Assembly: GCF_900104625.1 (NCBI RefSeq)
Contig: NZ_FNVZ01000005.1
Span: forward strand, 1,364,001 to 1,428,000
DNA length: 64,000 nucleotides
Direction of reading: 5' to 3'
Origin: Leptotrichia massiliensis
GTDB lineage: Bacteria > Fusobacteriota > Fusobacteriia > Fusobacteriales > Leptotrichiaceae
Notes under the pieces: generated by a model
Databases searched by the model: none
Told to the model about the DNA's origin: nothing
What the model saw: only the letters and a program-made list of their open reading frames with translations
Part shown: piece by piece, positions 35,295 to 43,637 of the stretch
How the letters are laid out: each line of letters starts with the position of its first letter
Position numbering within the stretch: the first letter of the stretch is position 1
Made by a program: the position numbers and the translations under genes

Positions 35295-36603
35295 CCTTTG
35301 CACCTCCTAAACATTTTTTTAATATTGTTGCACTTATGTTGTTTCCCCAGAAAATTCCTTCTGGCATGAGCTCTGTGTGAGTTTCATGAATTTTCAAGTA
35401 TCCTTTTTTTTCAAAATTTTCAAAAATCTTATAAATTTCATTAAACATTTCATCGGAAACATATTCTTTTAATTTGTCAAAATAAACTTTCGGATACTGT
35501 AAAAGTCCACTTATTCGTTTCATCTTCATTTCATTTTCATCTGAAGAAATCGCATAAAATGCCTTGTCCTGACTTAATCTAAAAATTTCAAAATTATCAA
35601 TTTTCCCGCCTGCACCTACTCCAATCGGCAGAATATCCTTCCCTTGATGTGTATTTCTTATATATCTATACTCATCCCTTCCTTTTCTGACAATTTTTGT
35701 ATGCTCCATCACTTCATATTCTCCGCTTTCAAGCATGCTTTTAAGAAAAGCGTCATGCAGTTCAAAGTCTTTTTCCAGTTCATAATTCAGCTCCAGCGTG
35801 TTATTTCGTATATCCTTAGACATTTGAGAGCCTTCGTAAATCATAAGCGAATAAAAACTTGTGCTGTCAATTTTGAGCTCCTTCACGATTCTCGCATCTT
35901 CCAGCACTTCCTCAACTGTTTCATCGGGATAATTGTAAATTATATCAGTACAAACCATTCCACTAAAACTCTCTTTAAGATTTCTCAATCTTTTTACCGT
36001 TTCCTCCTTTGAAAAAGTCCTGTTCAGAATATTCCTTCCTCTATCAGAAAAAGTTTGAATTCCAACACTTAGCCGATTTACTCCGCCTTTTTCCAGAATT
36101 TTTATTTTCTTTGGATTCAAGTTATGCAATGTTGTTTCAAATGTAAATTCACAGTCGTCTGTTAACGTAAAGTTATCATTTATAGCCTTTAAAATTCGTT
36201 CCAGCTGATGTTCCTTATAAATAGTCGGCGTTCCACCGCCAAAGAAAATTACATTTATTTTTTTGCTTTTCATATAAGGTGTTTTTCCGTATTTTTCAAA
36301 TTCTGAAACAAGAAAATTTGTGTAATCTTCCAAATCATTATCAATCTGCTTTCGGTTCAAATTGCAAAATGAACAGATTTTATCGCAGTATGGAGTATGG
36401 ACATAAATTGTTCCAAGTTCATTTTCCGCAGGTTTCTGCATTCTTTCCAGCAGTTCTGCTTCTGTTCCAAATTTCTTATTTTTCCTGAAATAATCCGATA
36501 CAATTCCCGCCGAATCATTATGTGACTTAAATCTTTTTGGGAAAATTCCCTGTTCCTCCAAATTTGGCTCTGAAATTTTACCTTTTTGCATTTCCTTAGG
36601 CAT
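35239..36603 (-). CDS. hutW: Radical SAM haem-degrading enzyme, HutW/ChuW/HmuW type
   Basis: HemN-like radical SAM protein of 454 residues. The Fe4S4 ligands are Cys73, Cys77 and Cys80 (YCDKICSFC), followed by FFGGGTPTIYKEHQLERIL, NRLSVGIQTFSDRGRNILNR and DIIYNYPDETVEEV. ChuW of E. coli O157 and HmuW of Fusobacterium methylate haem and open the ring without oxygen, giving an anaerobilin and releasing iron. Position within haem-uptake genes separates it from coproporphyrinogen oxidase HemN. It starts 7 bases after the HutZ stop and overlaps the flavodoxin. The start could also be ATG 36591. Confidence 0.9.
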   Translation of the reverse strand: MPKEMQKGKISEPNLEEQGIFPKRFKSHNDSAGIVSDYFRKNKKFGTEAELLERMQKPAENELGTIYVHTPYCDKICSFCNLNRKQIDNDLEDYTNFLVSEFEKYGKTPYMKSKKINVIFFGGGTPTIYKEHQLERILKAINDNFTLTDDCEFTFETTLHNLNPKKIKILEKGGVNRLSVGIQTFSDRGRNILNRTFSKEETVKRLRNLKESFSGMVCTDIIYNYPDETVEEVLEDARIVKELKIDSTSFYSLMIYEGSQMSKDIRNNTLELNYELEKDFELHDAFLKSMLESGEYEVMEHTKIVRKGRDEYRYIRNTHQGKDILPIGVGAGGKIDNFEIFRLSQDKAFYAISSDENEMKMKRISGLLQYPKVYFDKLKEYVSDEMFNEIYKIFENFEKKGYLKIHETHTELMPEGIFWGNNISATILKKCLGGAKDVKSSSLFHINRKHKKNS

Positions 36604-36609
36604 TTCTTT

Positions 36610-37389
36610 TCAGTTGTTTTCAGACGCTCCCAACATAACTTCCACAACTCTTCTATCCTTTGTAATGTCAAAAGCCTGTCTAGGTCCTTTCACATATCTT
36701 CCGCTTACCAATTTTGCCCTTACCAAGTGAAAAACTGGCACATTTCTAGTCATTTGTATTGAAAAGTCATTTTTCTGAAATTTGTCCAAAATTTCGTTAT
36801 AGTAATCATTTTTTTCTAAAAACTGAATTTCTACATTGTATGTAACTCTTTGTCTCATTGATGGAACCATTGCCTGTCCTTCATCCTGAATAAACAGCAA
36901 ACTTGCTTTCCCATTTTTCTTAAAATTTTCAAAATAGACTTCTGTTTGATTAATATACATATAACTGTCCCCATGATACTTAAAAAATGGTGCATAACTT
37001 GCATTCGGCTCTCCTTCTTCTGATACAGTTCCAATTATAACCGATTTAAAGTTTCCAATAAAATCACTTATTTCCATTTTCATTTTTTCCTCTTCCTGGT
37101 GCCCCTTGTCCTTGTAATGTTCGGGTCCAGGCACATTCAAAGCTTTTCTCGCAATTTTTGCCATCTTTATCATTTCCAGATGGATTCCTTTAAAATCAAT
37201 TTTTTTCGTAAATTTAATCCGAACTCTCTCATTGCCGTTCACAAGCAAAGTCATCCCCTCTTCATTCACATCAATCAACTTTGCTTCCTTCACATCTTCT
37301 CTCTTGCAAAAATGCCTTACATACAAAGGCAAAACATCCCCATGATCATTGTTCATGTGATCCAAAATTCTTTCTATGCTTATATCCAT
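36610..37389 (-). CDS. hutZ: HugZ/HutZ-family haem utilisation protein
   Basis: A 259-residue protein: an N-terminal DUF2470-type part (DHMNNDHGDVLPLYVRHF, then KIDFKGIHLEMIKMAKIARK) and a C-terminal pyridoxamine-phosphate-oxidase-like split barrel (IGTVSEEGEPNASYAPFF; GKASLLFIQDEGQA), ending with the GRYVKGPRQAF loop that corresponds to the haem-binding tail of HugZ. Relatives bind haem and some degrade it with oxygen. ATG 37389 follows AAGGAG by 7 bases. It lies between the ABC importer genes and hutW. In an anaerobe it could be a haem carrier for HutW; that is inference. Confidence 0.85.
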   Translation of the reverse strand: MDISIERILDHMNNDHGDVLPLYVRHFCKREDVKEAKLIDVNEEGMTLLVNGNERVRIKFTKKIDFKGIHLEMIKMAKIARKALNVPGPEHYKDKGHQEEEKMKMEISDFIGNFKSVIIGTVSEEGEPNASYAPFFKYHGDSYMYINQTEVYFENFKKNGKASLLFIQDEGQAMVPSMRQRVTYNVEIQFLEKNDYYNEILDKFQKNDFSIQMTRNVPVFHLVRAKLVSGRYVKGPRQAFDITKDRRVVEVMLGASENN

Positions 37390-37434
37390 TTTTTCACTCC
37401 TTCTATTTTGATTTAACAAATTTTCCTCAAAGTA

Positions 37435-38298
37435 TTACTTTGTAACTGCTTTTGCAATTTCTTCAATCTGATCAATAGTTCTTGGCGAACCTCTTAAAAT
37501 TTGTGATGAATTTACAACAATAAATTTGCTGTTTTTTATTGCATTCACATTTTTTAACTGTGGATTTGTAGCCACAATTTGAGATGGATTTGGTAATAAT
37601 GTAATTATCATGTCTGGATTTTCCTTTATTATAAATTCAGGCGTTACAATTGGATTTCTCCCCTTCTGATTTTCTGCGATATTCTTAATATTCAACAATT
37701 TCATTATATCATTTGGTAAATTATCGTTTCCAAATACCATAAGCGGTGAAGCTGACATAACAAACAGCCCTTTTTTATTGATCGTTGCCATCTTTTTAAT
37801 TTCTTCCAGCTTTACTCTTTTTTCAGCAATTATTTTATTTGCTTCATTTTCTTTCCCCAGCATTTTTGCTACTTCCATAAAATTGGTAAATATTTCTTCT
37901 ATCGAATTTGCCTGAATTCTTTTTGCTTCAATGTTATTTGATTTAAGCCCATTATTAAGGTTGTCATCTGTAAGAGCTGACGTTATAACCAAATCAGGCT
38001 TTAAGGTAATTATTCTTTCAAGCGACGGCTTTATAAAAGTTCCCACACTCTCAAGTTTTGCGACCTTTTCTTCAGGCCATACCTTTGAACGCTCCAAATT
38101 AGCAACTCCCACGATTTTATCTTCTGCTCCAAGCATATAAATCATTTCAACAGTCGCAGGATCCAGCACAACAATCCTATTATATTTTTTATTTTCCCCC
38201 TTTTTAGCATTTTCATCATTTTTCTTTGCACAAGAAATTATAAACATTGAAATAATCAGCAATGCCAAATAAAAAGAATTTCTTATTATTTTTTTCAT
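37435..38298 (-). CDS. hmuT: Haem/iron-complex ABC transporter substrate-binding lipoprotein
   Basis: A periplasmic binding protein of 287 residues. The lipoprotein signal ends IISC with Cys23. Two lobes of the TroA-like cluster are visible (RIVVLDPATVEMIYMLGAED near 45; ERIITLKPDLVITS near 95; PEFIIKENPDMIITLLPNPS near 215). The ligand is taken as haem because of the neighbours; a siderophore or cobalamin is possible. It lies 18 bases after hmuV. Confidence 0.85.
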   Translation of the reverse strand: MKKIIRNSFYLALLIISMFIISCAKKNDENAKKGENKKYNRIVVLDPATVEMIYMLGAEDKIVGVANLERSKVWPEEKVAKLESVGTFIKPSLERIITLKPDLVITSALTDDNLNNGLKSNNIEAKRIQANSIEEIFTNFMEVAKMLGKENEANKIIAEKRVKLEEIKKMATINKKGLFVMSASPLMVFGNDNLPNDIMKLLNIKNIAENQKGRNPIVTPEFIIKENPDMIITLLPNPSQIVATNPQLKNVNAIKNSKFIVVNSSQILRGSPRTIDQIEEIAKAVTK

Positions 38299-38316
38299 TT
38301 TTCCAATCCTTTCCTA

Positions 38317-39117
38317 TTAAATTTTTTTAGGTATTACATACAAAAATCCGCTATTTTCCACAATTTCACATTCAAATCCATAAATTTCAGAAAAAATCTC
38401 CTTTTTGTAAAGCTCCTTTGGACTCCCTGAATATGCAATTTTTCCATCTTTTAAAAACATCACATTATCACAATACATTGAAGCCAGATTCAAATCATGT
38501 AAAACCATAACAGCTGTAATCTTTTTCTCCTTCACAAAATCCGATGTAAGCTTCATAATTTCAAGAGCATAATTCATATCCAATGCAGAAGTCGGCTCAT
38601 CCAGTAAAATAATCCTCGTTTCCTGCACCAATGCCCTTGCCAGCAGAACACGCTGAAATTCTCCACCCGAAAGTGAAAAAATCGATCTGTCCCTAAATTT
38701 TTCAAGTCGCAACTTTTCCAAAATCTCATTTACCTTCCGCTCATCTTCCTTATCAAAACCAATCCACTTATTCTTAATATGTGGCGTACGTCCCATATAA
38801 ATCATTTCGATTACACTTATCGGCATATTCAAAGCCGACTTTTGAGGAACAAAACTTATTATTTTTGCCATTTCCTTAGAACTATACAAACTGATATTTT
38901 TATCAGAAATCTCAATATTCCCAGTTTCTATCGGAAAATATTTCAAAATCATTTTCAAAAGTGTCGATTTCCCACTCCCATTTGCACCAAGAATCCCAAC
39001 AAATTCACCTTTTTTTATATTTATATTTAATCCATCAATTATCTTTTTTTGGGAATTATCATAGCTAAAACTTACATTTTTTATCGAAATTTCTGAATTA
39101 TTATTTCCACTACTCAT
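38317..39117 (-). CDS. hmuV: Haem/iron-complex ABC transporter ATPase
   Basis: ABC ATPase of 266 residues of the FepC/HmuV type. Walker A GANGSGKST near residue 40, Q-loop in ISFVPQKSALN, signature LSGGEFQRVLLARAL, Walker B RIILLDEPTSALD, H-loop LHDLNLASMYC, and the switch ending GSPKELY. ATG at 39117 follows AAGGTGG; it overlaps the permease stop by one base pair region, so translation is coupled. The GTG at 39126 is less likely. Confidence 0.92.
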   Translation of the reverse strand: MSSGNNNSEISIKNVSFSYDNSQKKIIDGLNINIKKGEFVGILGANGSGKSTLLKMILKYFPIETGNIEISDKNISLYSSKEMAKIISFVPQKSALNMPISVIEMIYMGRTPHIKNKWIGFDKEDERKVNEILEKLRLEKFRDRSIFSLSGGEFQRVLLARALVQETRIILLDEPTSALDMNYALEIMKLTSDFVKEKKITAVMVLHDLNLASMYCDNVMFLKDGKIAYSGSPKELYKKEIFSEIYGFECEIVENSGFLYVIPKKI

Positions 39118-39118
39118 C

Positions 39119-40147
39119 CTATCCACCTTTTTTCCTTCTTATCGCCAAATATAGAAAAAATGGTGCTCCAAAAAATGAAGTTACCACTCCTATCGGAATT
39201 TCTGTTGGTGCTAAAATTGTACGTCCAATCGTATCACAAATCAGCAAAAACAGTCCTCCACCCAATGTTGCTAAAGGAAGCAGCCTAGTATTACTTCCAC
39301 TTTTTAGTATAAGCCTTACCGTATGCGGTGCAATAAGCCCAACAAATCCTATCATTCCAGTAAATGCCACAGAAAATCCGACAATCAGTGCCGAAACAAT
39401 CAATAAATTTTTTTTCAGCCCATCAACGTTCACTCCAAGCGAATGTGCCTCTTCATCCCCACTCATCAGCAAATCCATCTCATATCTTTTTAAATAAAAA
39501 TAAACGACAGAAACTACAAGCGGTATCATAAGAACTCCAATTTTCAACCAAGAAGCACTTCCCATATATCCCATCATCCACGTTACTATTCTAAAGGAAT
39601 CCTGCCCAATCAGATACATACTGAACGACGTAAATGCCCCTAAAAAAGACGAAATCGCAATCCCAACAATTAAAAGTACAGCCACATCCGTCCTAGTCCT
39701 GCTTCTCGAAATCCTAAAAATTATCAACGCCACGATAACCGATACAATAAATCCACAAATTCCATACATAACATCAGGAAAATTAAGGACATACGCAATA
39801 ACCGCTCCAAGCGTAGCACTAGCCGAAATACCAATTATATAAGGATCCGCCAACGGATTCTGAAAAACCGACTGCACAACCGCCCCTGAACTAGCCAGCA
39901 ACATTCCTATCAGCACCGCCATAATAATTCTCGGCAACCTCACATTAAATATTATCGATTTTATAGATTCATCCCTCATTTTCCCGCCTAAAAAACTTCT
40001 AAATATATCTTTTGCCGAAATATTCACAGTTCCTATTTTCAAAGACAAAAATGCCACTATAATTATAAAAATTGTTATTCCAGAATACATTTTCCACATA
40101 TTACTATCACGCTTTTTATATTTTACTTTTCTACTTTCAATTTCCAT
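39119..40147 (-). CDS. hmuU: Haem/iron-complex ABC transporter permease (FecCD family)
   Basis: Inner-membrane permease of 342 residues with about ten helices. FecCD landmarks: RLPRIIMAVLIGMLLASSGA near 70, QNPLADPYIIGISASATLGA near 100, GFVGLIAPHTVRLILKSG near 275 and TIGRTILAPTEIPIGVVTSF near the end. AAGGAAT precedes the start. First gene of the compact hmuU-hmuV-hmuT-hutZ-hutW-flavodoxin-DUF454 series. Confidence 0.93.
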   Translation of the reverse strand: MEIESRKVKYKKRDSNMWKMYSGITIFIIIVAFLSLKIGTVNISAKDIFRSFLGGKMRDESIKSIIFNVRLPRIIMAVLIGMLLASSGAVVQSVFQNPLADPYIIGISASATLGAVIAYVLNFPDVMYGICGFIVSVIVALIIFRISRSRTRTDVAVLLIVGIAISSFLGAFTSFSMYLIGQDSFRIVTWMMGYMGSASWLKIGVLMIPLVVSVVYFYLKRYEMDLLMSGDEEAHSLGVNVDGLKKNLLIVSALIVGFSVAFTGMIGFVGLIAPHTVRLILKSGSNTRLLPLATLGGGLFLLICDTIGRTILAPTEIPIGVVTSFFGAPFFLYLAIRRKKGG

Positions 40148-40259
40148 CTTTTATTCCTTATCTACATTTATTAATATTTTTTCTTAATTTACATTAATCT
40201 TTTTTTATTTAAGACTATTAATTCCATTTTTTTACAATCTTGCTTAAGGATTTTTTATT

Positions 40260-40620
40260 AAAATAACTGTTGTAATTAAACTAAAATCGTCGTGATTTTT
40301 TTGAAATGAAAACGACTAAACACATTTATGTGTTTCTTTCGCCAGAACCTTCATAGTAAATATATTTTATAGAGTTGTTCTAATCTTTATTTACAAAAGT
40401 GAGCATCAGCGAGTTTAGTTTTCATAGTAATTCAGGTTTATCCAAACAATAAATGTTTAGACTACTTTCCCAAATAAAATTTGGGAATATTTCAAAAAAA
40501 TGCTTAGACAAGCTGGGATTAGTGCGTAGCACTTTCGCCAAAATCTTCAGATGTTATAATTTAAAGAAATTGAAATAACTAATATCGCGAAATAAAAGGA
40601 GATGGCGATTGATCCCCTTT
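40260..40620. repeat. Palindrome-rich intergenic element, about 360 bases
   Basis: The 627-base gap between the TonB receptor gene and hmuU is non-coding. Three short palindromes are visible: CACATTTATGTG (40321-40332), CCCAAAT/ATTTGGG around AAA (40469-40485), and GTGC/GCAC around GTA (40522-40532). On the minus strand two similar modules (GAAGATTTTGGCGAAAG and GAAGGTTCTGGCGAAAG) occur about 210 bases apart, the first opening a 42-codon frame without a start. It looks like a composite dispersed repeat; 40148-40259 and 40621-40774 hold nothing I can support. Confidence 0.45.
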
Positions 40621-40774
40621 ACACATAAAAAAAGAAAAAATATAAAAATTATTGAAAAAATATTTATTAACAACTGTATCTTATAAAAATTAACAATTTT
40701 ATTTATTTATAAAATACAGCCAAACAACTTTATAACGATTGCTTGACTGCCACTTTCCATATTTAAAATTATTT

Positions 40775-42766
40775 TTAGAAGTTGTAACTTACACCAACAT
40801 AATATGTTCTTTCAGCTTCAGGAATGTAACTATTTCCGTTTTTATATTTATAGTATTTTTTGTCAAATACATTTTTAACTCCTGCTTGTACACCTAACCC
40901 TGTTCTATGAGCATAATTTACCCCTAAATCTGTTGTAGAATAACCTTTTATTTTTTCATAATTATCATCCACAGAGTTTGAGAAATAATTAAGGTCAGCT
41001 GTTAGGTTTAATCCTTTCAAGATTTCATAATTTGCTCCTAAAGTTGCTTTTGTTTTTGATACATAAGGAATTTTTTTATTTTTGTCTGTACCTTTGCTAA
41101 TTTTAGCATCCACATAAGAAACTGATTCATTTACTCTAAATGATCCAAAATATTGTTCTGCAAACAACTCTACTCCTTTTCTTTCTGTTTCCTGCAAGTT
41201 TTTATATGTCCAACTTACTCCATGTCCCACCATATTTATAAGAATTTCATCATTTTTCTTAGTGTAAAATCCTGTCAGGCTCACAAACGATGGTCCAATC
41301 ATATCTTTAATACCGATTTCATAAGTATCATATTTTTCAGATTTTAAATTATTTAATACATATCCATATCTTGATGATTTATCTACCATTTCTGTTGGAC
41401 TTGGTGATCTGTAGCCTCTTTCATATTTTGCATAAATATTTCCTGTGTCAGAATATTTAAAGTTTAATCCTGCTTCGTAAGCACTGTTGTTCTTTTTAGA
41501 TTTTATATCTATAATATTTATTCTATCATTTCTATAAATAGAATAATCTGCATGCTCGTATCTATAACCTAATATACCATCCAATTTGCTTGTGAATAAA
41601 TGTCTATCTTGCAAAAATATTGAATGTGTATTTTTTTGTAAATTAATATCTGTATCTGATATTGTAGCTAATTTTCTACTTCCCATATACAAATCGTGAA
41701 CAGCACTTCTACTTGAGTTATTTTTTATATATCCATATCCAAAAATTACTTCTCCTAAGTTATAGTTGTATTTTCCTTTTAAATCAATTCCATTTTTTTT
41801 GTCTTTAAAAAATCCATCTATTTTATAAGTTGTTCCTCTATCCATAGGTGCTTTTTGGTCATAGTTTCTAATTGTTTTTTGATTATATCCTAATAACGAG
41901 AAAGTCAAATTATCGGTAGGTTTGATTTCATAGTTTAAGCTATATTCTGTTCTATCTAAATCAGATTCTGTCAAAGTTGTTCCTGCCTGTTTTCTATCTT
42001 TATTTAATTGGGCTTTAGTTATGCCGTTAGATTCTTTTGATTCTTCCTTGTATCTTGTGGCTTTAAATCTTAATGTCTGATTATCACTTATATTATATGT
42101 AAATCCACCTCTTAGATTTTCGCCATCTCTTTTATCTCCACGTCTATACCCATTTCCATTAATATTTTCGTATTCTAAATCTAACAAGAAATTATCCGCA
42201 AATTTTATGCTTGTCCCAAATCCAAATTTATTTGTATCGAATGAACTGTTTTGATAATAAACTTTATTTTTTACAGCTTCTTCCTGTCCTTTTTTTGTAA
42301 TGATGTTAATTACTCCACCAGCAGTTCCTCCGCCATAAAGCACAGTTCCTCCACCGTTAATAATTTCTATTTTCTGAATATCTTCCACTGAAACCGAATT
42401 TAGAGGTAGAATCGCATGTGACATATCAAGTATGTTTAAAGGCGAACCATCCACAAGAACTTTTACATTTTTAGCAGCTCCTTGAACTCCTTGCCCTCTT
42501 ACATCCACAATATATCCAAACTCATTATTAACAAAATTTATACCTGGTGTACGTTTCAATATCTCTTCTATAGTGTTATACCCTTTATCGTGTATATCTT
42601 GAGCCGTTACAATTGTAGTATTCTTAATTTGATTGCTCTGCACATCATCAAATCCCGTGACTGTTACTACCGATTCTTCCAATTTTACATTAAATGTGTC
42701 ATTATCATCTCCAAATGCCATCATTCCAACTACAATAAGACTTAAAATTGCTAATTTTTTTAACAT
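40775..42766 (-). CDS. TonB-dependent outer-membrane receptor, probably for haem
   Basis: A 663-residue outer-membrane barrel. A signal peptide (MLKKLAILSLIVVGMMAFG) is followed by the TonB box region (ESVVTVTGF), the plug (residues 40-160, with ILKRTPGINF, DVRGQGVQ, and GGGTVLYGGGTAGGVINIIT) and 22-strand-type barrel repeats with alternating aromatic residues, ending in YYVGVSYNF, where the C-terminal Phe is recognised by the barrel assembly machinery. The haem ligand is inferred from the adjacent hmu genes; I see no clear FRAP/NPNL haem motif. GAGGAGG precedes the start. Own promoter with a palindrome across its -10. Confidence 0.9.
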   Translation of the reverse strand: MLKKLAILSLIVVGMMAFGDDNDTFNVKLEESVVTVTGFDDVQSNQIKNTTIVTAQDIHDKGYNTIEEILKRTPGINFVNNEFGYIVDVRGQGVQGAAKNVKVLVDGSPLNILDMSHAILPLNSVSVEDIQKIEIINGGGTVLYGGGTAGGVINIITKKGQEEAVKNKVYYQNSSFDTNKFGFGTSIKFADNFLLDLEYENINGNGYRRGDKRDGENLRGGFTYNISDNQTLRFKATRYKEESKESNGITKAQLNKDRKQAGTTLTESDLDRTEYSLNYEIKPTDNLTFSLLGYNQKTIRNYDQKAPMDRGTTYKIDGFFKDKKNGIDLKGKYNYNLGEVIFGYGYIKNNSSRSAVHDLYMGSRKLATISDTDINLQKNTHSIFLQDRHLFTSKLDGILGYRYEHADYSIYRNDRINIIDIKSKKNNSAYEAGLNFKYSDTGNIYAKYERGYRSPSPTEMVDKSSRYGYVLNNLKSEKYDTYEIGIKDMIGPSFVSLTGFYTKKNDEILINMVGHGVSWTYKNLQETERKGVELFAEQYFGSFRVNESVSYVDAKISKGTDKNKKIPYVSKTKATLGANYEILKGLNLTADLNYFSNSVDDNYEKIKGYSTTDLGVNYAHRTGLGVQAGVKNVFDKKYYKYKNGNSYIPEAERTYYVGVSYNF

Positions 42767-42842
42767 GTTTTCCTCCTCATTCCTGTGTATTAAATTCTTT
42801 AATTTTAGTTAATTTTTTCTCCAAAAATACTTTGATTATAAA

Positions 42843-42863
42843 AATATTTTACTACAAAATATT
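42843..42863. promoter_or_regulatory. Candidate operator between the TonB receptor and flavin reductase genes
   Basis: AATATTTT and AAAATATT are perfect 8-bp inverted arms separated by 5 bases. The palindrome covers the -10 box and spacer of the TonB-receptor promoter. It does not match a standard Fur box. The regulator is unknown; iron or haem control is inference. Confidence 0.5.
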
Positions 42864-42874
42864 ATTTGTGTCAA
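42846..42874 (-). promoter_or_regulatory. Promoter of the TonB receptor gene
   Basis: Minus-strand TTGACA (42874-42869), 17-base spacer, TAAAAT (42851-42846), about 80 bases before the start. Confidence 0.75.
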
Positions 42875-42876
42875 TA

Positions 42877-42904
42877 TTTACTTTTTAAAAAAATATGTTA
42901 TAAT
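42877..42904 (+). promoter_or_regulatory. Promoter of the flavin reductase-like gene
   Basis: TTTACT (42877-42882), 16-base spacer ending TGT, then TATAAT (42899-42904), an extended -10. It is back to back with the receptor promoter. Confidence 0.7.
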
Positions 42905-42949
42905 AAAAATACCTTAAAAATCTATAAAAAAATTACGGAGGTGTTAGAA

Positions 42950-43453
42950 ATGGGATTTCACGAAATAAAAATTCAGGATTTTAATTTAAATCCATTCACA
43001 AGTACAGGTAAAGACTGGAGTCTTGTCACGGCGGGAGATGAGAATGGGATAAATACAATGACTGTCACGTGGGGAATGATGGGCTATCTTTGGCGAGGTC
43101 CTGTTATTTCAGTTTATATAAGACCTACAAGATATACTAAAAAATTTGTAGACGAGCAAAATTGTTTTTCTTTAAGTTTTTTTAATGGTTATAAAAAGGA
43201 ACTTCACGTACTTGGACTCAAATCAGGAAGAGATGTAGACAAAATTGCAGAAGTTGGATTTAATCCAATATTCTTAGATGGTGTTCCTGCATTTGAAGAA
43301 GCAAAATTAGTTATTGTAGCTGAAAAATTATATATAGATGATATAAAACCTGAAAACTTCATAGATAAGAGCATACCTGAAAAACTATACACAAAGGAAG
43401 ATCCTCATATAGTTTATACAGGAAGAGTAAAGAAAATATACGTAAAAGACTGA
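42950..43453 (+). CDS. Flavin reductase-like FMN-binding protein
   Basis: A 167-residue protein of the flavin-reductase-like split-barrel family: GKDWSLVTAGDENGINTMTV followed by TWGMMGYLWRGPVISVYIRP, then RYTKKFVDEQNCFSLSFF and a GLKSGRDVDKIAEVGF block. Such proteins bind FMN and reduce flavins or small acceptors with NAD(P)H. ATG at 42950 follows GGAGGTG. The gene is divergent from the haem receptor and shares its control region, so it may supply electrons to the haem pathway or its flavodoxin; that is inference. A terminator follows. Confidence 0.85.
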   Translation: MGFHEIKIQDFNLNPFTSTGKDWSLVTAGDENGINTMTVTWGMMGYLWRGPVISVYIRPTRYTKKFVDEQNCFSLSFFNGYKKELHVLGLKSGRDVDKIAEVGFNPIFLDGVPAFEEAKLVIVAEKLYIDDIKPENFIDKSIPEKLYTKEDPHIVYTGRVKKIYVKD

Positions 43454-43483
43454 TTTTTATTATCTGCATAAATAATTACAATT

Positions 43484-43515
43484 AAAGGGAAACTCTTAAA
43501 TTGAGTCCCTTTTTT
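43484..43515 (+). terminator. Terminator of the flavin reductase-like gene
   Basis: AAAGGG plus ACTC pairs with GAGT plus CCCTTT around a 2-base bulge, loop of 7, followed by a T-run. Confidence 0.7.
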
Positions 43516-43570
43516 ATTAAAAGAAATTTCTTAGAAATGTTGTGAGATAATACATATGTTGAAAGAAATC

Positions 43571-43611
43571 AAAAAAGTATCCGAATGATATTGTCAAACA
43601 GATACTTTTTT
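43571..43611. terminator. Bidirectional terminator before the DUF438 gene end
   Basis: AAAAAAGTATC and GATACTTTTTT form an 11-bp stem with T-runs on both strands, just past the minus-strand stop at 43638. Confidence 0.75.
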
Positions 43612-43637
43612 CTATCTATCTTTAATAAATTTTAAAA

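Noticed and set aside
35239-36603. Oxygen-independent coproporphyrinogen oxidase HemN
   Set aside because: Possible by domain, but the setting among haem import genes and a flavodoxin favours the HutW/HmuW haem-degrading group.
42843-42863. Fur box at the haem receptor promoter
   Set aside because: The palindrome lacks the GATAAT hexamers of Fur sites, so it is kept only as an unnamed operator.
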